DNA of 64,000 nt from Trichaptum fuscoviolaceum. Its lineage: Eukaryota > Basidiomycota > Agaricomycetes > Hymenochaetales > Trichaptaceae. Both the position numbers and the translations under genes were made by a program. The stretch covers positions 1,674,001-1,738,000 of the forward strand of contig CAJSYZ010000003.1 of NCBI GenBank assembly GCA_910574455.1. Reading direction: 5' to 3'. Within the stretch, counting starts at the first letter, position 1, and each line of letters opens with the position of its first letter. The notes below the pieces were generated by a model, which made no database searches, was not told the origin of the DNA, and was given only the letters and a program-made list of their open reading frames with translations. Positions 22,453 through 33,638 of this stretch are shown piece by piece.

Positions 22453-23995
22453 GCTCGGTGCGCCTCTGAGGGAGCGGAGGGCAAGGATATTGTGATTGTA
22501 GATATGGGACAATGAAGGGGGAATAATGCAGTGAGCGAGTAGATGGCTTCTGTTCGTCCTCTGTGCTTCTTGTTGAGGATCGATCTCTCATCTACATCTA
22601 ATATCCCCTTGATCGCACCTATAACTTTTCATCATTGTTTTCGAGGACATTGCCAGTCTTGCGCATAGTTCATGTCTCAAATTCTTCTCTTCGACCACTC
22701 GAAAATCTCCGTGACATAATGCCGCCGGCGGCGACAGCATTCGCTGCCAAAAGGCTTTTTTGCCGGCCACTAGAGTGCCGGTTCGGCCAGTAAGTATCAT
22801 TCAAGTTGAAGCGGAGCTTGGTTGTAAACCTCGGCCGGCCTATCTCCATCTTCTACTCATCTAACTGGCATAAGATCGTCACCTCATAAGCTGCAGCCTA
22901 TCTATGGCCTTTGTCAGATCAAGCTTGAGAACTCACTCTCCGGTTGAAGGACTCTTTCAGCCACTCTCCAGCCTCCATATCAATACAGATTTTACGATTT
23001 CATTTTCCATGTGAAAAAAAATATACAAAACTCAAAGGAGTGTGTGTATGTACAGCACGTATACATATATAAGAGAGATGAATGGAACTTAAGATAGAAA
23101 AGATGAAAGAAACAGCGATACAATGAAAGGAAAAAGAAAAGGAGTGTTTGGCGGGGTCGAATCACCGTGCTAAGCCCGAAAGCGAAGGCTGTTTTACAAA
23201 CGACAAGAAGACGAGGACCGACTCTCCCTACAAGAGTGGCTGTCCCTGAACGAAGTGTAGTTACCTTCTAGTAGGTCGAAGCAGTGAGTTCTAAGCAGTT
23301 TTCATCCAGTATATATATAAGAGGAAATAAAGCAAGAAAATTTGAGAAAGGGAGTCGAGGAAAGTGTCCTAGAATGAACGATTTGCCAGTAAACCCATCC
23401 GAAGAGCGTGACAAAGAGGCGAATCATTGTCAGATGGAAGACGATCTTGATGTCGAACGGCCTCGTAGGCCACCAAGAACTCCGAGTGGTTGACACGGTC
23501 AACTGATAAGCCCGGCGGCGAAGATTTTGTTACAGCGTATAGTGTATATCTTCCAATAGGTCGAAGCAGTGATAACCAGCCGATCCTCGGTAATTCTGTG
23601 CAGTAGCTCTCGAGACTCCTTGATTGTCAAACATCGCCCAGGAAGAGATTAAAAGACGAAACGAGAGAGATGGGAGAGTAGAAAAAAACAGATCGGCTCA
23701 GAACAGGAGTCGACCCCGGCTGCTTTCCAGAGTAAGCATCAGCTAGAGCTATCCCCAAGTTCCTAAGGCGAGAGGAGGGAAAACAGCAGAAGCAGAGCGC
23801 GTAGAGTTATCCTACAGAAGAGTCTAAGAGCAGAATGATGTCCAGGAGTGATGGTCTTCATTGCAGTCATGGGAGGAGTCTTTGCGTGGACGAGCGCGAG
23901 ATCGTGTGCGCTTCGTGGGCGACCTTGACGCATACGAAACTGGGAGTGGCCTACACCCAGTCCGCCCGGCGAAGCCTAGCAGCACCAGACCTGGC
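22453..23995. other. Intergenic interval with diverged direct repeat
   Basis: No protein gene can be supported. One AACTTGAA-type octamer lies at 22800. A diverged duplication occurs at 23155-23572. Short ORFs on both strands are unremarkable. A noncoding transcript or 3' UTR is possible. Confidence 0.4.
23155..23572 (+). repeat. Diverged direct repeat with exact 16-bp core
   Basis: TAGGTCGAAGCAGTGA occurs at 23272-23287 and again at 23557-23572. Upstream of each core the copies still resemble one another: GGTCGAATC... then AAGCCCGAAAGCGAAGG near 23155-23190, against GGTCAACTG... then AAGCCCGGCGGCGAAG near 23500-23525. AGTGTA and TCTTC/CTTCT words sit just before each core. The unit spans roughly 70-130 bp with indels. 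Confidence 0.55.
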
Positions 23996-26570
23996 CTAGA
24001 TCTGATGCCGATGAGGAAATGCCTGGCCTAGACATTCCTCCAGCAGGAAGGTGCACCAACCTGCTGTTGACAAGGCTATACGGCGCCAGTTGAGTGACAA
24101 TCGTCCGGGAGCGGATGAGAGGATTGATTGACTGGTCGCCGTGTCGATGACTTTAGTTCCAATTGCTAGACTCGAGACTCTTGAGACTTCAGGACAGGAT
24201 GGTTCTACTCTTGATGACTTCTTCGGTGTTCTGCTTTCTTGTGGATGCTCGGCATTTGAGACGTGCCTCATTTCTGGAATAGGTCCCATTCGGTTGCTGC
24301 CATGAGGAGTTAGGATGTAAAAGCGAAATAAGAGAAAGGTGCACTTACAGTTTCGAATAGGGGCAGCCATGAGCAAATATCGTGCGACAAGGGACATGGC
24401 ACGAAGGGCTCGCCAGTATCCTTGTGGAAGGTAATCGACGAACAGCGGGATGTTTGGTGCTAGCCCGATAGGCCACATGTAGATCACTGACAGGCGAATG
24501 CCAGAGAACCGTGGAACTGTTGCGGCGGAAGCGGTAGCGGGTGATAGAAGAGGTTGCTCAGGGGACGCAACCTCGGGTGCGTTGATATCTGCACCAGGAT
24601 TGATGTTGAAGATCAAATGAAGGCTGAGGATGTCTCAATGGCAAGCTTCCTACACTATATCTGAGGGTGAGAATGGTATCGAGCCTATAAGAGAAGTAAT
24701 GCTCACGGTTTCGGAAGTGATTTGCCATTTAAAAGATTGGACCCAGCAATGTAAAATGTGGGTGGCAACTTCCTACACTGCGTCCGAAGGTTAGACTGGA
24801 TTTCAAGGGCAGAAGAAGAATAAACTCACGGTTTCGGAAGGGAGACTGCCGTCCAAGCTAATGGACCCGAGGCGTACAACTAACTCTTTGGGTTAGCAAG
24901 CGATCGAGGGTTAAAAAAAAGACCTGCTTACGATTGAAGTAGAAGCCTCTGCTATACTGGCAATGTGGAGCAGACAAAGCCAACTTAATTGCCCCGCGAG
25001 TCAGCGCCCTCGAGAATCGTGACGGAGGATATGCTGGCGCGGCGGAGGCAAAGGCGTAGATCGATGAGTGACAAATCGATGGACGGTCGTCCGGGGTGCA
25101 TCGGAAGCAGCACACTAAGAGGTTCGTGCAGAAGCGTCGAAGGAGGCGAATCAGTCGACGAGCAGCACAAGAACTTGGCGGACGTTTGGGGGGTTGGGGT
25201 GCTTGAGTAACGGCAACTAGGCTGGTCCTGCCACTGATCGGGTGGCATGGACAGCGAAAACAGGTGTCGATGAACAGGGTTTCTTTCTATTGATGTTCAA
25301 AGGTCGAATGAAAGGTAGTGTCGAGCAGACACCACTCGAGTCAAATGGTGCAGATAGTGACGAGCTGAGAGCCTGAATCACTAGAACGATGGGCGAAGTA
25401 TTGTAGGCGGAAGTCGGAGTGGTTGGAGAGCTGTAAATAGCTAACGAGTTTGTCGGTTCGAAGTTCCTTGGAAGATAAGAGAGGTTAGCATTGGGAAAGA
25501 AGAGAAAAGAATAGCACATACCATGTCAGGTTACCCGATCGCTGGCATCCCAAGCCCGGCTAGCACTAGCACTCGACTCGGTAGCTGGTAATATCTCTGA
25601 CATACGGGGTGTCCTTCGGGTGGCTTCTCGTCGGGCGAATAGAGATCTCCAATGGCGTCGTTGTGCGCGAAAATACTTGCTATCCCATTCGTCTGGGATT
25701 CATCTTCAGTTTGGTCATAGTCAGGTGTGCTGTAGGAGAATTCCGGCTCTCCAGGTGGCACAGCACACCCGACAACTATCTGCGTCTCGAGACTGATGTA
25801 TGCAAGGTGTACCTCATCGACCTAACTTGCTGAACGAAAGGATGTCGGGTTGGTGTCAACCTGTTCGTTGGCAGCCCAGTTAGCGCTGCTCAAGTGCACT
25901 TCTTGTCTGAGGCGAGCAAGACTATCGAAGCGCTAACCTCTCTCGGAACGAGCGAAGCGAAATAGTGAAGATAGCCGCTGCTGTCGTGAGTGAGGTGTCG
26001 AATCCCCGAGGATCATTGGCGTGTTCGTGACGAACGCCTCGGGGAGGTCCATGATTAAATCTTCCATATCCGCTGAAGTACCGTTTTCCGTTAATGTCGT
26101 CGTCCCAAAGTGTTGTCGAGATGAATGCCTGGTCAGCCAAAGCTTCGCCGGTGTGAGATGCCTTCCGTGTCTTGCCGAGAACAGCCTAACCTGGACTCAG
26201 TGTTGACGAAAACCGATGCTACCTTCATCTCCGTCTTGAGTGACTTGAGTATAGCCAGCCACATATGAGCAGTGTGGACAAGCCTACGACGGAGGAGATG
26301 GTTAGAACACAGCATGAGGTATTGAGGCAGAGGATGACAGGGCAAGATTCGAAGGCAAAGGAAGCAGCTTGACGAAGAGCATAAGCAATACTATGAAGAC
26401 AGACGATAGGTAAGGAGCGTGGCATAGGTAAGGACTGTCGTGTAAAAGAGCGTGGTGGTAAATGAGTGGAAGGGGAGAATGGTACCTCGGCGGGGAGGTG
26501 GTGGAAGGAAGTCAAGGAGGGAATTCGATGGAGATTGTTACCGTCAAACTGGCCATGATTATATACCATC
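23996..26570 (-). other. Possible multi-exon minus-strand transcription unit of unknown product
   Basis: Minus-strand open blocks (25761-25531, 25519-25217, 24616-23996) and well-formed splice signals (for example GTAAGTG at about 24350, GTGAGC at about 24713, GTGAGT at about 24828, GTATGTG at about 25520) suggest a spliced transcript. However, the joined blocks do not maintain one reading frame. The frame open at 24616-23996 meets stops in the preceding exon-like module. Its segment RLSVIYMWPIGLAPNIPLFV is hydrophobic, but no family is recognised. A spliced noncoding RNA or a decayed gene both fit. Confidence 0.3.
24641..24868 (-). repeat. Tandem duplication of an exon-like module with conserved splice borders
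   Basis: Two copies, about 24641-24753 and 24764-24868, are offset by roughly 125 bp. On the plus strand each starts GGCAA(G)CTTCCTACACT and contains CTCACGGTTTCGGAAG. Each ends in a stretch closing with GGACCC. On the minus strand the shared CTTCCGAAACC sits immediately before GTGAG, a 5' splice site, and TGTAGGAAG sits immediately after an AG. The middle of each intron-like part has diverged. This looks like duplication of an exon with its flanking intron. Confidence 0.6.
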
Positions 26571-27010
26571 GAGGGAAGTGGCTGACCTTCTAAACCATTT
26601 TGCGTCGGAGAAGTTCGAGGGCTGACGTCTCGGATAGTTTAAGCAGGAGGCGATCCGAGATACAACCCCGCTGGTTACGCGTCCGAGTTCAGTGTCAATA
26701 TAAAGTTCTCTGCTAGAACACTCGTCTGTCGTACTGTCACGGTATTCAGTGTCGAACTCTTAGATTGGCTAGCCTGATAGGATGGGTGGCTGGCTAGTGT
26801 AAGTGGCAACTTGAAGATTTCAGCATTTGCCGATGCTTCCTGTATTTTCATATCAGATAATCAACGCAGACAAGGTGTTCAATCGAGTTGTTTGAGACCG
26901 CTTTCTTTCAAATGTCCTTTTACCATGAAAGAGTAAGTACATGTTACGCGAGTACGGCCGGGTTGTGTGGTTCAAAACGTGGGTACTACTACCCGAATTT
27001 AACTTTAGGG

Positions 27011-27045
27011 TTCAAGTTTATCCCACGCCTCAACTTCAACTTGAA
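27011..27045. repeat. Inverted pair of TTCAAGTT / AACTTGAA octamers
   Basis: TTCAAGTT at 27011-27018 faces AACTTGAA at 27038-27045. The second lies inside TTCAACTTGAAGTTGAA, a 17-nt near-perfect inverted repeat. The pair is noncoding and lies about 1 kb upstream of the first cysteine-peptide gene. Confidence 0.7.
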
Positions 27046-27889
27046 GTTGAACCGAGGGCGGATTCTGAGCTGCCAGTGCTAAGCATCTACATACTCTCAT
27101 CTGCTTGCACTTTATATCTTTTGTCGTTCTCATCTAGAGACTCTGGCGTACCCTTCAGCGCAAGATATATGTGATTACCTGGAAAACTGCTGAATTCTAT
27201 CGAACGAGGATTTCTCGTGGCTACAGTAAGAATCGCGATAATACATATACATACAACGGCAACCATAGTCTTTATGGGAAGTCCTGGATGATGCTTACTC
27301 TGGTCACTGTCGATATACGAGGTACACATGGGAGGCGATACAATGGGCTCCTCAAGGCTGCTCCGCTGCTATTGACTGCATGGTGCAACTCGTAACTTTG
27401 CGCTGCTTATCCCCCTTCTAGAATTGGTGGGGCAGGAATAATTATAATGAAGGAACAACAACGAAAAGTAAGATATTCTTCTCATTTAAACGTGCATATT
27501 TTGACTAAAACTTCAGAATCAGAGTCACTGAAAACGGACTGATCAGTCCTTGCGGTCCTACATCAACATTCCGAATGTGACACCGGCGCGCCGGTGTAGG
27601 GGAGTTCAAACAAGAGGATTAATGCGGTCACCATGCGCAGTTAAGAATTTACAATGCCTTCTGCGGTCTGGCATTCTGAAACGAATGATGGTCTACATTA
27701 ATATGAATGCCCAACTCCGAGTCGAACGCATATGCCTACACAACACTTATCGCATATGCTATTAGTAGCACTTCGGAAAACACGCGAAACTGGGAGGTGT
27801 ACTGCACCAGGTCCACAATCATTATTCCTCTTATCATTGAGCTTTGCTCTGCGCTAGCCATCGTATGAAACATAAACAATGAAACATAA

Positions 27890-27946
27890 CCAATGCCGCC
27901 ACTTCGACCTTCGGGGGAGACACGAATGCCTCGGACAACTATAAAA
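27890..27946 (+). promoter_or_regulatory. CCAAT and TATAAAA core promoter of peptide gene 1
   Basis: CCAAT at 27890-27894 and TATAAAA at 27940-27946 lie 117 and 67 bp upstream of the ATG at 28007. Their order and spacing resemble the promoter of the paralogue at 29061. Confidence 0.5.
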
Positions 27947-28006
27947 TGTACGACTGTCCTGCCTTGGAGGTTTGCATACACACCTAGCTCTCGCCCCAAG
28001 GTCAAT

Positions 28007-28156
28007 ATGAAGTTCTTCCCAGCAACACTCGCCGCCGTTATCGCCTCCTTGCTGCTCGCAAGCGAGGTCTCTGCAACCTGCGAGCATTTCTGTCTCCCAG
28101 GAGAAATACCGACATGCTGCATTCCGACTCGCACCCCGGAGGCCACTTCGTCGTAG
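28007..28156 (+). CDS. Small secreted cysteine-rich peptide, copy 1 (49 aa)
   Basis: A single-exon ORF of 49 codons plus stop. Residues 1-23 form a clear signal peptide (MKFFPATLAA... ending EVSA). The predicted mature peptide has 26 residues and starts TCEHFCLPGEIPTCC, a C-x3-C-x7-C-C pattern with four cysteines. The tail is Thr/Pro/Ser-rich. The ATG at 28007 is chosen because the signal peptide begins there and a TATAAAA box lies 61 bp before it; the longer upstream frame has no such support. A paralogue with the same organisation lies about 0.9 kb downstream. No known family is recognised; function and partner are unknown. Candidate roles include a signalling or effector-like peptide, but nothing in the sequence decides this. 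Confidence 0.68.
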   Translation: MKFFPATLAAVIASLLLASEVSATCEHFCLPGEIPTCCIPTRTPEATSS

Positions 28157-29060
28157 GAGCTTACCTACTAGACGTGATCAATATTTTGTGGAGTGAGTAA
28201 TTATGCTCTTGATGATGTCAAAGATTTTGGTCATTGATTCAATGCATAGAATGTAAAGATCATTGAAGGGTCGGCCATGTATACGCGGTGTACTTCGTCA
28301 TGCGGCTTCGGGGAAGGGTTGATCACTCATTGATCCCTCGTTCCCAATATAGTATTTCCTTGATTTCAGAGTGGTATCCGTCTCAGGCTAATAATCATTC
28401 CTCGAATAACATCAAAACATCCCCACTGGTCTCAATTGTCATTCACACCGGTGAAACGGCGGGTCGTTTTGAGTATTGACTGACCACTTTAACCAATGCC
28501 TCAGCAACTCACTTAAAACTCCGTCATGATCCTTGTAGTTTGGTTCTCTCCTGAGATTGGCAAACGGTAAGTAACTAAATCAGTGAAAGGGTCGCTTACG
28601 TCGCAGTTAGCGAACAACATGATGAATCAAGTTCAGTAGAGACTCTGCATCATTCTCGCAAGCAAGTTTCTGTCTCCATTGAACCCACACTCGGAATTCA
28701 TTTGTTCTTGCACAGCTTATGTGCCTTGACAGGTACAATCCGGTCCCATTAGCCAGTCGTGAGGTTTATTCTCTGAGGACATTACGACAATGCTAAAAGT
28801 GCTGCTTGAACAATGCTATACCCTGCACTCCCAACTAATTGCACTTGCTGCGATCTTTGATCATCATGCAACTATATGCTACTCAATACCTCATTGGCCT
28901 CATGATACATGCCATGTATCAGTATGCTCTGCATTTTAGGGCTCTGAAACGGGGTCACGGTGTAGTATAAAAGTGCTGGATTTCGAGTCTGGCGGTTTCC
29001 AAGACCTAACGAACTCGCCTACCAAAGCCTTATACATACACTACACTCACTACGTTCACC
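28157..29060. other. Spacer between the two cysteine-peptide genes
   Basis: About 0.9 kb without a supported gene. At about 28811-28860 a 15-codon ORF (MLYPALPTNCTCCDL) contains a Cys-Cys pair but lacks a signal peptide, so it is at most a chance match or remnant. The right end holds the CCAAT and TATA elements of the second peptide gene. Confidence 0.4.
28893..28972 (+). promoter_or_regulatory. Inverted CCAAT and TATAAAA core promoter of peptide gene 2
   Basis: ATTGG (inverted CCAAT) at 28893-28897 and TATAAAA at 28966-28972 precede the ATG at 29061. The arrangement mirrors that of the first peptide gene, supporting both as expressed paralogues. Confidence 0.5.
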
Positions 29061-29201
29061 ATGAACTTCATCACCGCTTCTCTCAGCGCACTTCTCGCCG
29101 CTTTGCTACTGGCTTCCCAAACGCAGGCAAGCCCTACTCCGGTCTGCCAAATTGTCTGCGAGCCCGGCGCGCCTCCGAATGCGTGCTGCGTTCACACGTA
29201 A
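29061..29201 (+). CDS. Small secreted cysteine-rich peptide, copy 2 (46 aa)
   Basis: A 46-codon ORF with the context CACCATGA, ending at TAA 29199-29201. Residues 1-23 are a signal peptide (MNFITASLSALL... ending QTQA) identical to copy 1 at 12 of 23 positions and of the same length. The mature part is 23 residues: a short SPTPV lead, then CQIVCEPGAPPNACC and a VHT tail. The cysteine pattern C-x3-C-x8-C-C with a central Pro-Gly matches copy 1. The pair therefore arose by tandem duplication and has kept the signal peptide, the four cysteines and Pro-Gly while the rest diverged. No named family is recognised. Standard gene finders would probably miss it because of its length. Confidence 0.68.
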   Translation: MNFITASLSALLAALLLASQTQASPTPVCQIVCEPGAPPNACCVHT

Positions 29202-31554
29202 TGCAATGCTCAGTGCGAATAACATTTATGACTGCGTAAATTCGGTGAGTGTTTACCGTAACTACAGTATGTCGGTGATCAGAGACTTACACGACTCACC
29301 GTCTCTAAGAAGTGTAAATCGTCGAGCTTCATAATCATCCCTTGGCTACAACTTGAAGGAAACGCACCTGTGATCGAAAAAGCACAATTAGTAGATACGG
29401 ATTCGTTTGTTTTGTGGGCGCAGGAAATGTCTTTGTTGCTACTAGTATAGAAATCTCCAGATTTAAACCACGTCATATCTAAATCACGAGCCTTCAAACG
29501 GAACAGGTGATACGCTGGTGATAGCTTAATACTCAGAACTTGAAGGGTGAACACTGACTTAGATACCGTGATATGTAAGATGTGGACACTGGCTCTCACA
29601 TACTCAGTTACTTTATCTACACTAGACTCTATTTGCCCTTCATACCGTGAATAGCCCAGGAGTGAATAAGCCAATACCACGATGGGTAGTATAATTAATG
29701 CATCTGAAGTGTTCGTGGTAAAATTGAGGGACCGGTCATCGTAGAGAACTAAGTTTCCCAGCAACTAATCATTGTCTGCTAGTGATATACCTCTGCCGTA
29801 CTGTAGTCGGTGTGTAATTTGCGACCTTATGCGAGCTCTCTAGGATCTATGTTCTAAGGCAGTAGGAGTTGTGGCGTTTAGCATTTTGTCTCAAAAATAG
29901 GAGAAGCGGTAATTTCCGAGTGGCTGTGCAAATCTGACATCGTCGATCATCACTGGCACCCGCCTTTCAAGTGTCTTCCTTTTCATTCCCAACTCTCCTA
30001 ATCCTTTCCGCTCGTAAGCGGCTTCTTCAATTAATTTCTTCCTCACAGTTGTTTTTCAAGATGTGGAGGGGAGAAAGATGACAAAGCGACACCACAAAAA
30101 ACCTACAAAAGCAACCCGGCTGACATCATATTGGCAGAGATCAAGGCTGTCCCTTTAGTAAGCCCTTTTCAGAGAACTTCATGCCTTTTTGTTTCAATCG
30201 ATTTCTTCCTCAAAATTTCTAGATTTACGCGGATCACGTCTTCGTTCAAGATACTGTCATATTGGACGGCCACGACCAGACACTGGCTATAGTGCCTGTG
30301 CCACGGACAACTGGCTACTAGAAGACACGTCGTAATCTCAGTCATACCGGTTCCAAATCCAATCCCATTACATTGACCATCGAGTACATCTCTCATATCC
30401 GTAGCTGCCACAGCCTGTCAATATCACCTTATGGTTAGTAATAAAAGGAGGTAGCGTGTAACGTGTAACGTTTGTGTTTCTTTGAGGGGTTTCTCGGAGG
30501 TCGTATCTCACTTCATACCCGCCGAGGCCGGGGTGATTAAGAAGAAGAATGAAGTGATCGTTGATAAATTGTCGGTTCATTGTCCTTCGATTAGTACGTA
30601 CCATACATGGCACTTAGCACTTTGTCCCACCAACGACGTGTTGAACATCTCTGCGTGACATATTCCTCCACCGAAGGCAGTGCGTCAAGCGATCCCAGCC
30701 AATCCAGCGTCCACAACGCAACCCAGGTCGGTGCTCGAGAAGACAGGGAGACAGGGAGCGCAGACATCAAGATGATCGAAGCACATAGGTGCCCTAAGTG
30801 TGACCTGAGATCGTCGATGAACGATGAACAATCGTGGATGAAAGTCACCCAGAAGGGGATATGCACTCCTGATTATTATGATCGGCCGCAACTTGAAGCG
30901 TCCTGTCCATCAATTCGGGCGCTGATGTACTCTCAGTTGGGTCAACCGCCCGGCGATGCCAGTGGCCTGTGTCAACGTGATGCTTTAGTTTCAATCCAAG
31001 ATGTTTAAAAAAAAAGTAGTACAGCAGATTGAAAGTAGCAGAACTCACTCATTTCCTTACATCGAACATAACATATACCAGACATGTTAATACATGTACC
31101 GCTACTTGTCAATGTTCAATAAATAGACAGTACTACACACAGCAGCATACGCATTTTCGTCGGTGAATAAACCGGCACAAGACCAAGGACGGAAGGAGCC
31201 AACAAACGGGGAAGATTTTCAGAAGCCAAAGGAAAGTGAATAAAAATGATAACAAATCCAATAACCACCAGGGAGTGAAGAGAACCATGGCTATAGGGAC
31301 ACTAAGCTATAAGGAGAAAGAAATTTAGAATGAAAGTTAGTCAACAAGGTGCAAAACCATGTCAGATGCGTAAGGGTTAGCGTGAAATCGAGGATGGCGA
31401 ATAGGGGTAAGGAGAGGATACCTCATCTGAAGTTGAACCGGGGACAAGAGATATTTGAACGGCGGGTATATGATGCCAACACGAACATAGCGTACAAGGG
31501 GAAACAGTAATTGTGCACATCTATGACAAGACAACGGAAGGATGGTTTATATCC
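29202..31554. other. Intergenic interval with unresolved short ORFs
   Basis: About 2.35 kb. A 161-codon minus frame at 29279-29764 starts with TTG and has no recognisable domain. A 133-codon plus ORF at 30607-31008 has an ATG and a CPKC motif but overlaps equally open minus-strand frames (30169-30866). None can be assigned. The region has octamers at 29350, 29537 and 30890. The part next to 31554 is probably the OPY2 3' UTR. Confidence 0.35.
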
Positions 31555-33638
31555 TCACCGACCTTCATCAAAGTTGAGCGGAAATGCTGACAAATCCGCT
31601 GTCAGCGCCAGTGTGTCCAGACTCGCGCGCTGTCGGGGTTTAGCCTTCTTGTTGCCGTTAGTGTCCACAGGCGCACTGGGACGCGAAAGCTGCATGGAGT
31701 CCGTCTGCCCAATCTGCAACGAATCGGTGTTTCTGGGCACTGAAGGTGCAGGAGGCAACTCAGAATCGCGAACCGGGCCACCGATGTGGAATGTATAGCC
31801 TTCCAGCGCAGACCCGGTAGACAGAGCAGACGCATTGGACATACCCTGGATCTGCCGCGCGGCAAGACCCGAAGTTTGCTGCTGCTGCGCTAAGGGGGAC
31901 CTCGGCGGCCGGCTGGAAATCGGAGACGGCGGAACAAACGTGAAGCTCTCGAGCAAGGAGTCGCCACCCGCGCTTGCGACGCTCGTTGCATCGCTCATTC
32001 GCCGCGTGAACCCTCCGTTCATGCGACCGTTCGACTGTGCAGCGGCAAGTGCTCGTGCCTGCTGATCTTGTAGGAAGCGGTCTTCTTCAACTCGGAGAGG
32101 CGCACTGGACGGGCTCACGAAACGAGCGCTTGTCATGCGATTGTTTGATCGCATCGAGTTTGCTGTGGATGTGGAGGAAGCGCTCGCGAGCCGAACGAGT
32201 GTGGCGCCCTGGATCTCCGCATCGATAATCGAGGCAGCTTGCGTGAAGGTGCTCACAGGACGGTCCTTCTCTGTCTCAGATGGGATACGAGGTGGTGAGT
32301 GCGGATGAGTATAAGTTCCACGAGTAGGAGACGCCGTGGATGGTAACGGTACGGGAGTAGGCATTCCAAAACTTGACATCGAGTCAGTGTTGTGACGGTG
32401 CATCGGCGAATGCTCATCCCCAAATGGATTGTGGGAATGAATCTCAAGCTCTTGGCCTTCCGCATCAGATTCGGCCAGTACATCGCTAGGACCAAATGAA
32501 GATTGAGCTAGAGGTGAGCGCGCAGGTAAACGACTCGAAGTATCTGTCCTGAGAGTATTAGCGGTGGTGGGTGTCGCAGGGTTAGACCCTGGGGCCAACA
32601 CGACGGCAGCCTTGGCCACGCCAAGGACTTGGCGAACTGCACCAGAAGCAGGAGTCACGATTTGAGGCGCCTCATACATTATATCACTTGCATATGAGCC
32701 AGATGTCATTACAGAAGAACGGTTCGAGATCCCAGAAGCCTGTGAATGCGCGTAGGGTGCGTTCGGCGGCCGGAATGACTCCTTGGATACATTGACATGC
32801 TCGAGGTTGAGGCTCGACGACAGGGGGTCGAAGCGGATACCGAGGTCGGGAGACACTGCAGGACGGGTAGGAACAGACGGTGTTGTGCCGTTTGATCCGG
32901 TGGAAGACGCAGAAAGGAGAGAGGGCTGCATCTGAGACGGCCTGTCTGAAATGGGGCTCTGACTGCGCTGCGGCGAGGTCACCGACCCATGAGGTACAAG
33001 GGCAATGGGGATCACATTTGTCGACTGAGAACTGTCTGAAGCTGTCTGTATCGATTGCGAATCTGTAAACGGGTTGCTCTGTACCGACCCGTGGGACGAC
33101 TGACGCCTGTTGGACGACGATGGATTTGCGTAAATGACCTCGCCTTGCCCATGTAATTCCCTATACCTCTGCATAGCTGCCCTCGTCTCCCAATCAGGAA
33201 TTGAAGGCGAAGGCGATCGGGGCTTTTCGACTGGATCAGGGCGACTGAGGACGGCGTCCGCGGAAGCAGGAACGTCGGGTTTGATGTCGACGCGTTCAAT
33301 GACATCTCGCTGAGCACGTAGGTGGCGGCGGTACCAAAGCAGCAGGCAGATGGAAGCGACCAAAAGTATAAGAGCACCTATAACGCCACCTGCGATCGCG
33401 CCCTTGCTAACTCCTCCGCCGCTAGAGCCAGAGCTGTGATTGGCAACACAAGTTGTTGTAGCGCATGCGGTACAGCCCCTGTAGATACATTCTTATCAGT
33501 TCAAGTGCAATACTATGCAAAGAATGTGCAGCATTACTGTGCGATCGTCAAGCATTGCTCGCCCACAGCGCATGAGCAGATTGGGGGATCCGTCGGGCAG
33601 GTGATGCAGCTTCTGAAGATGTGAAAATTGTCGTGCAT
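31555..33638 (-). CDS. OPY2: Opy2-type membrane anchor of the HOG/Ste50 pathway
   Basis: Exons 33638-33538 and 33478-31555 are joined across a 59-nt intron (GTAATG...CTACAG) and encode about 674 residues. The short extracellular N-terminus carries the Opy2 cysteine-rich domain: CITCPTDPPICSCAVGEQC then GCTACATTTC, eight cysteines in Cys-pair spacing. A Ser/Gly linker and one transmembrane helix (AIAGGVIGALILLVASICLL) follow, with WYRRH as stop-transfer. The long cytoplasmic tail is Ser/Pro-rich. In yeast Opy2 anchors the Ste50-Ste11 module at the plasma membrane for the Hog1 osmotic-stress and filamentous-growth cascades. No conventional signal peptide precedes the cysteine domain at the chosen ATG (33638), so the helix may act as the membrane-insertion signal or a 5' exon may be missed. 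Confidence 0.82.

Larger units (their letters stand above)
26571..28006. other. Intergenic interval, octamer cluster, no supported gene
   Basis: About 1.4 kb with three octamers (26808, 27011, 27038) and only short, unconvincing ORFs. Its right end is the promoter of the first small secreted peptide. Confidence 0.45.

Noticed and set aside
23140..23185. tRNA-like GGGTCGAATCACC sequence
   Set aside because: Only a loose resemblance to a T-loop; no acceptor, D or anticodon arm can be folded around it.
28811..28860. Third cysteine-peptide copy
   Set aside because: A 15-codon ORF with a Cys-Cys pair but no signal peptide, Pro-Gly motif or promoter; most likely chance.
29279..29764. 161-codon minus-strand open frame
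   Set aside because: It begins with TTG, its first ATG is far inside, no domain or signal is seen, and no splice sites connect it to anything.
30169..31008. Overlapping plus ORF (133 codons) and minus-strand frames
   Set aside because: Both strands are open with similar lengths, no family is recognisable, and the longest minus frame starts with GTG rather than ATG.
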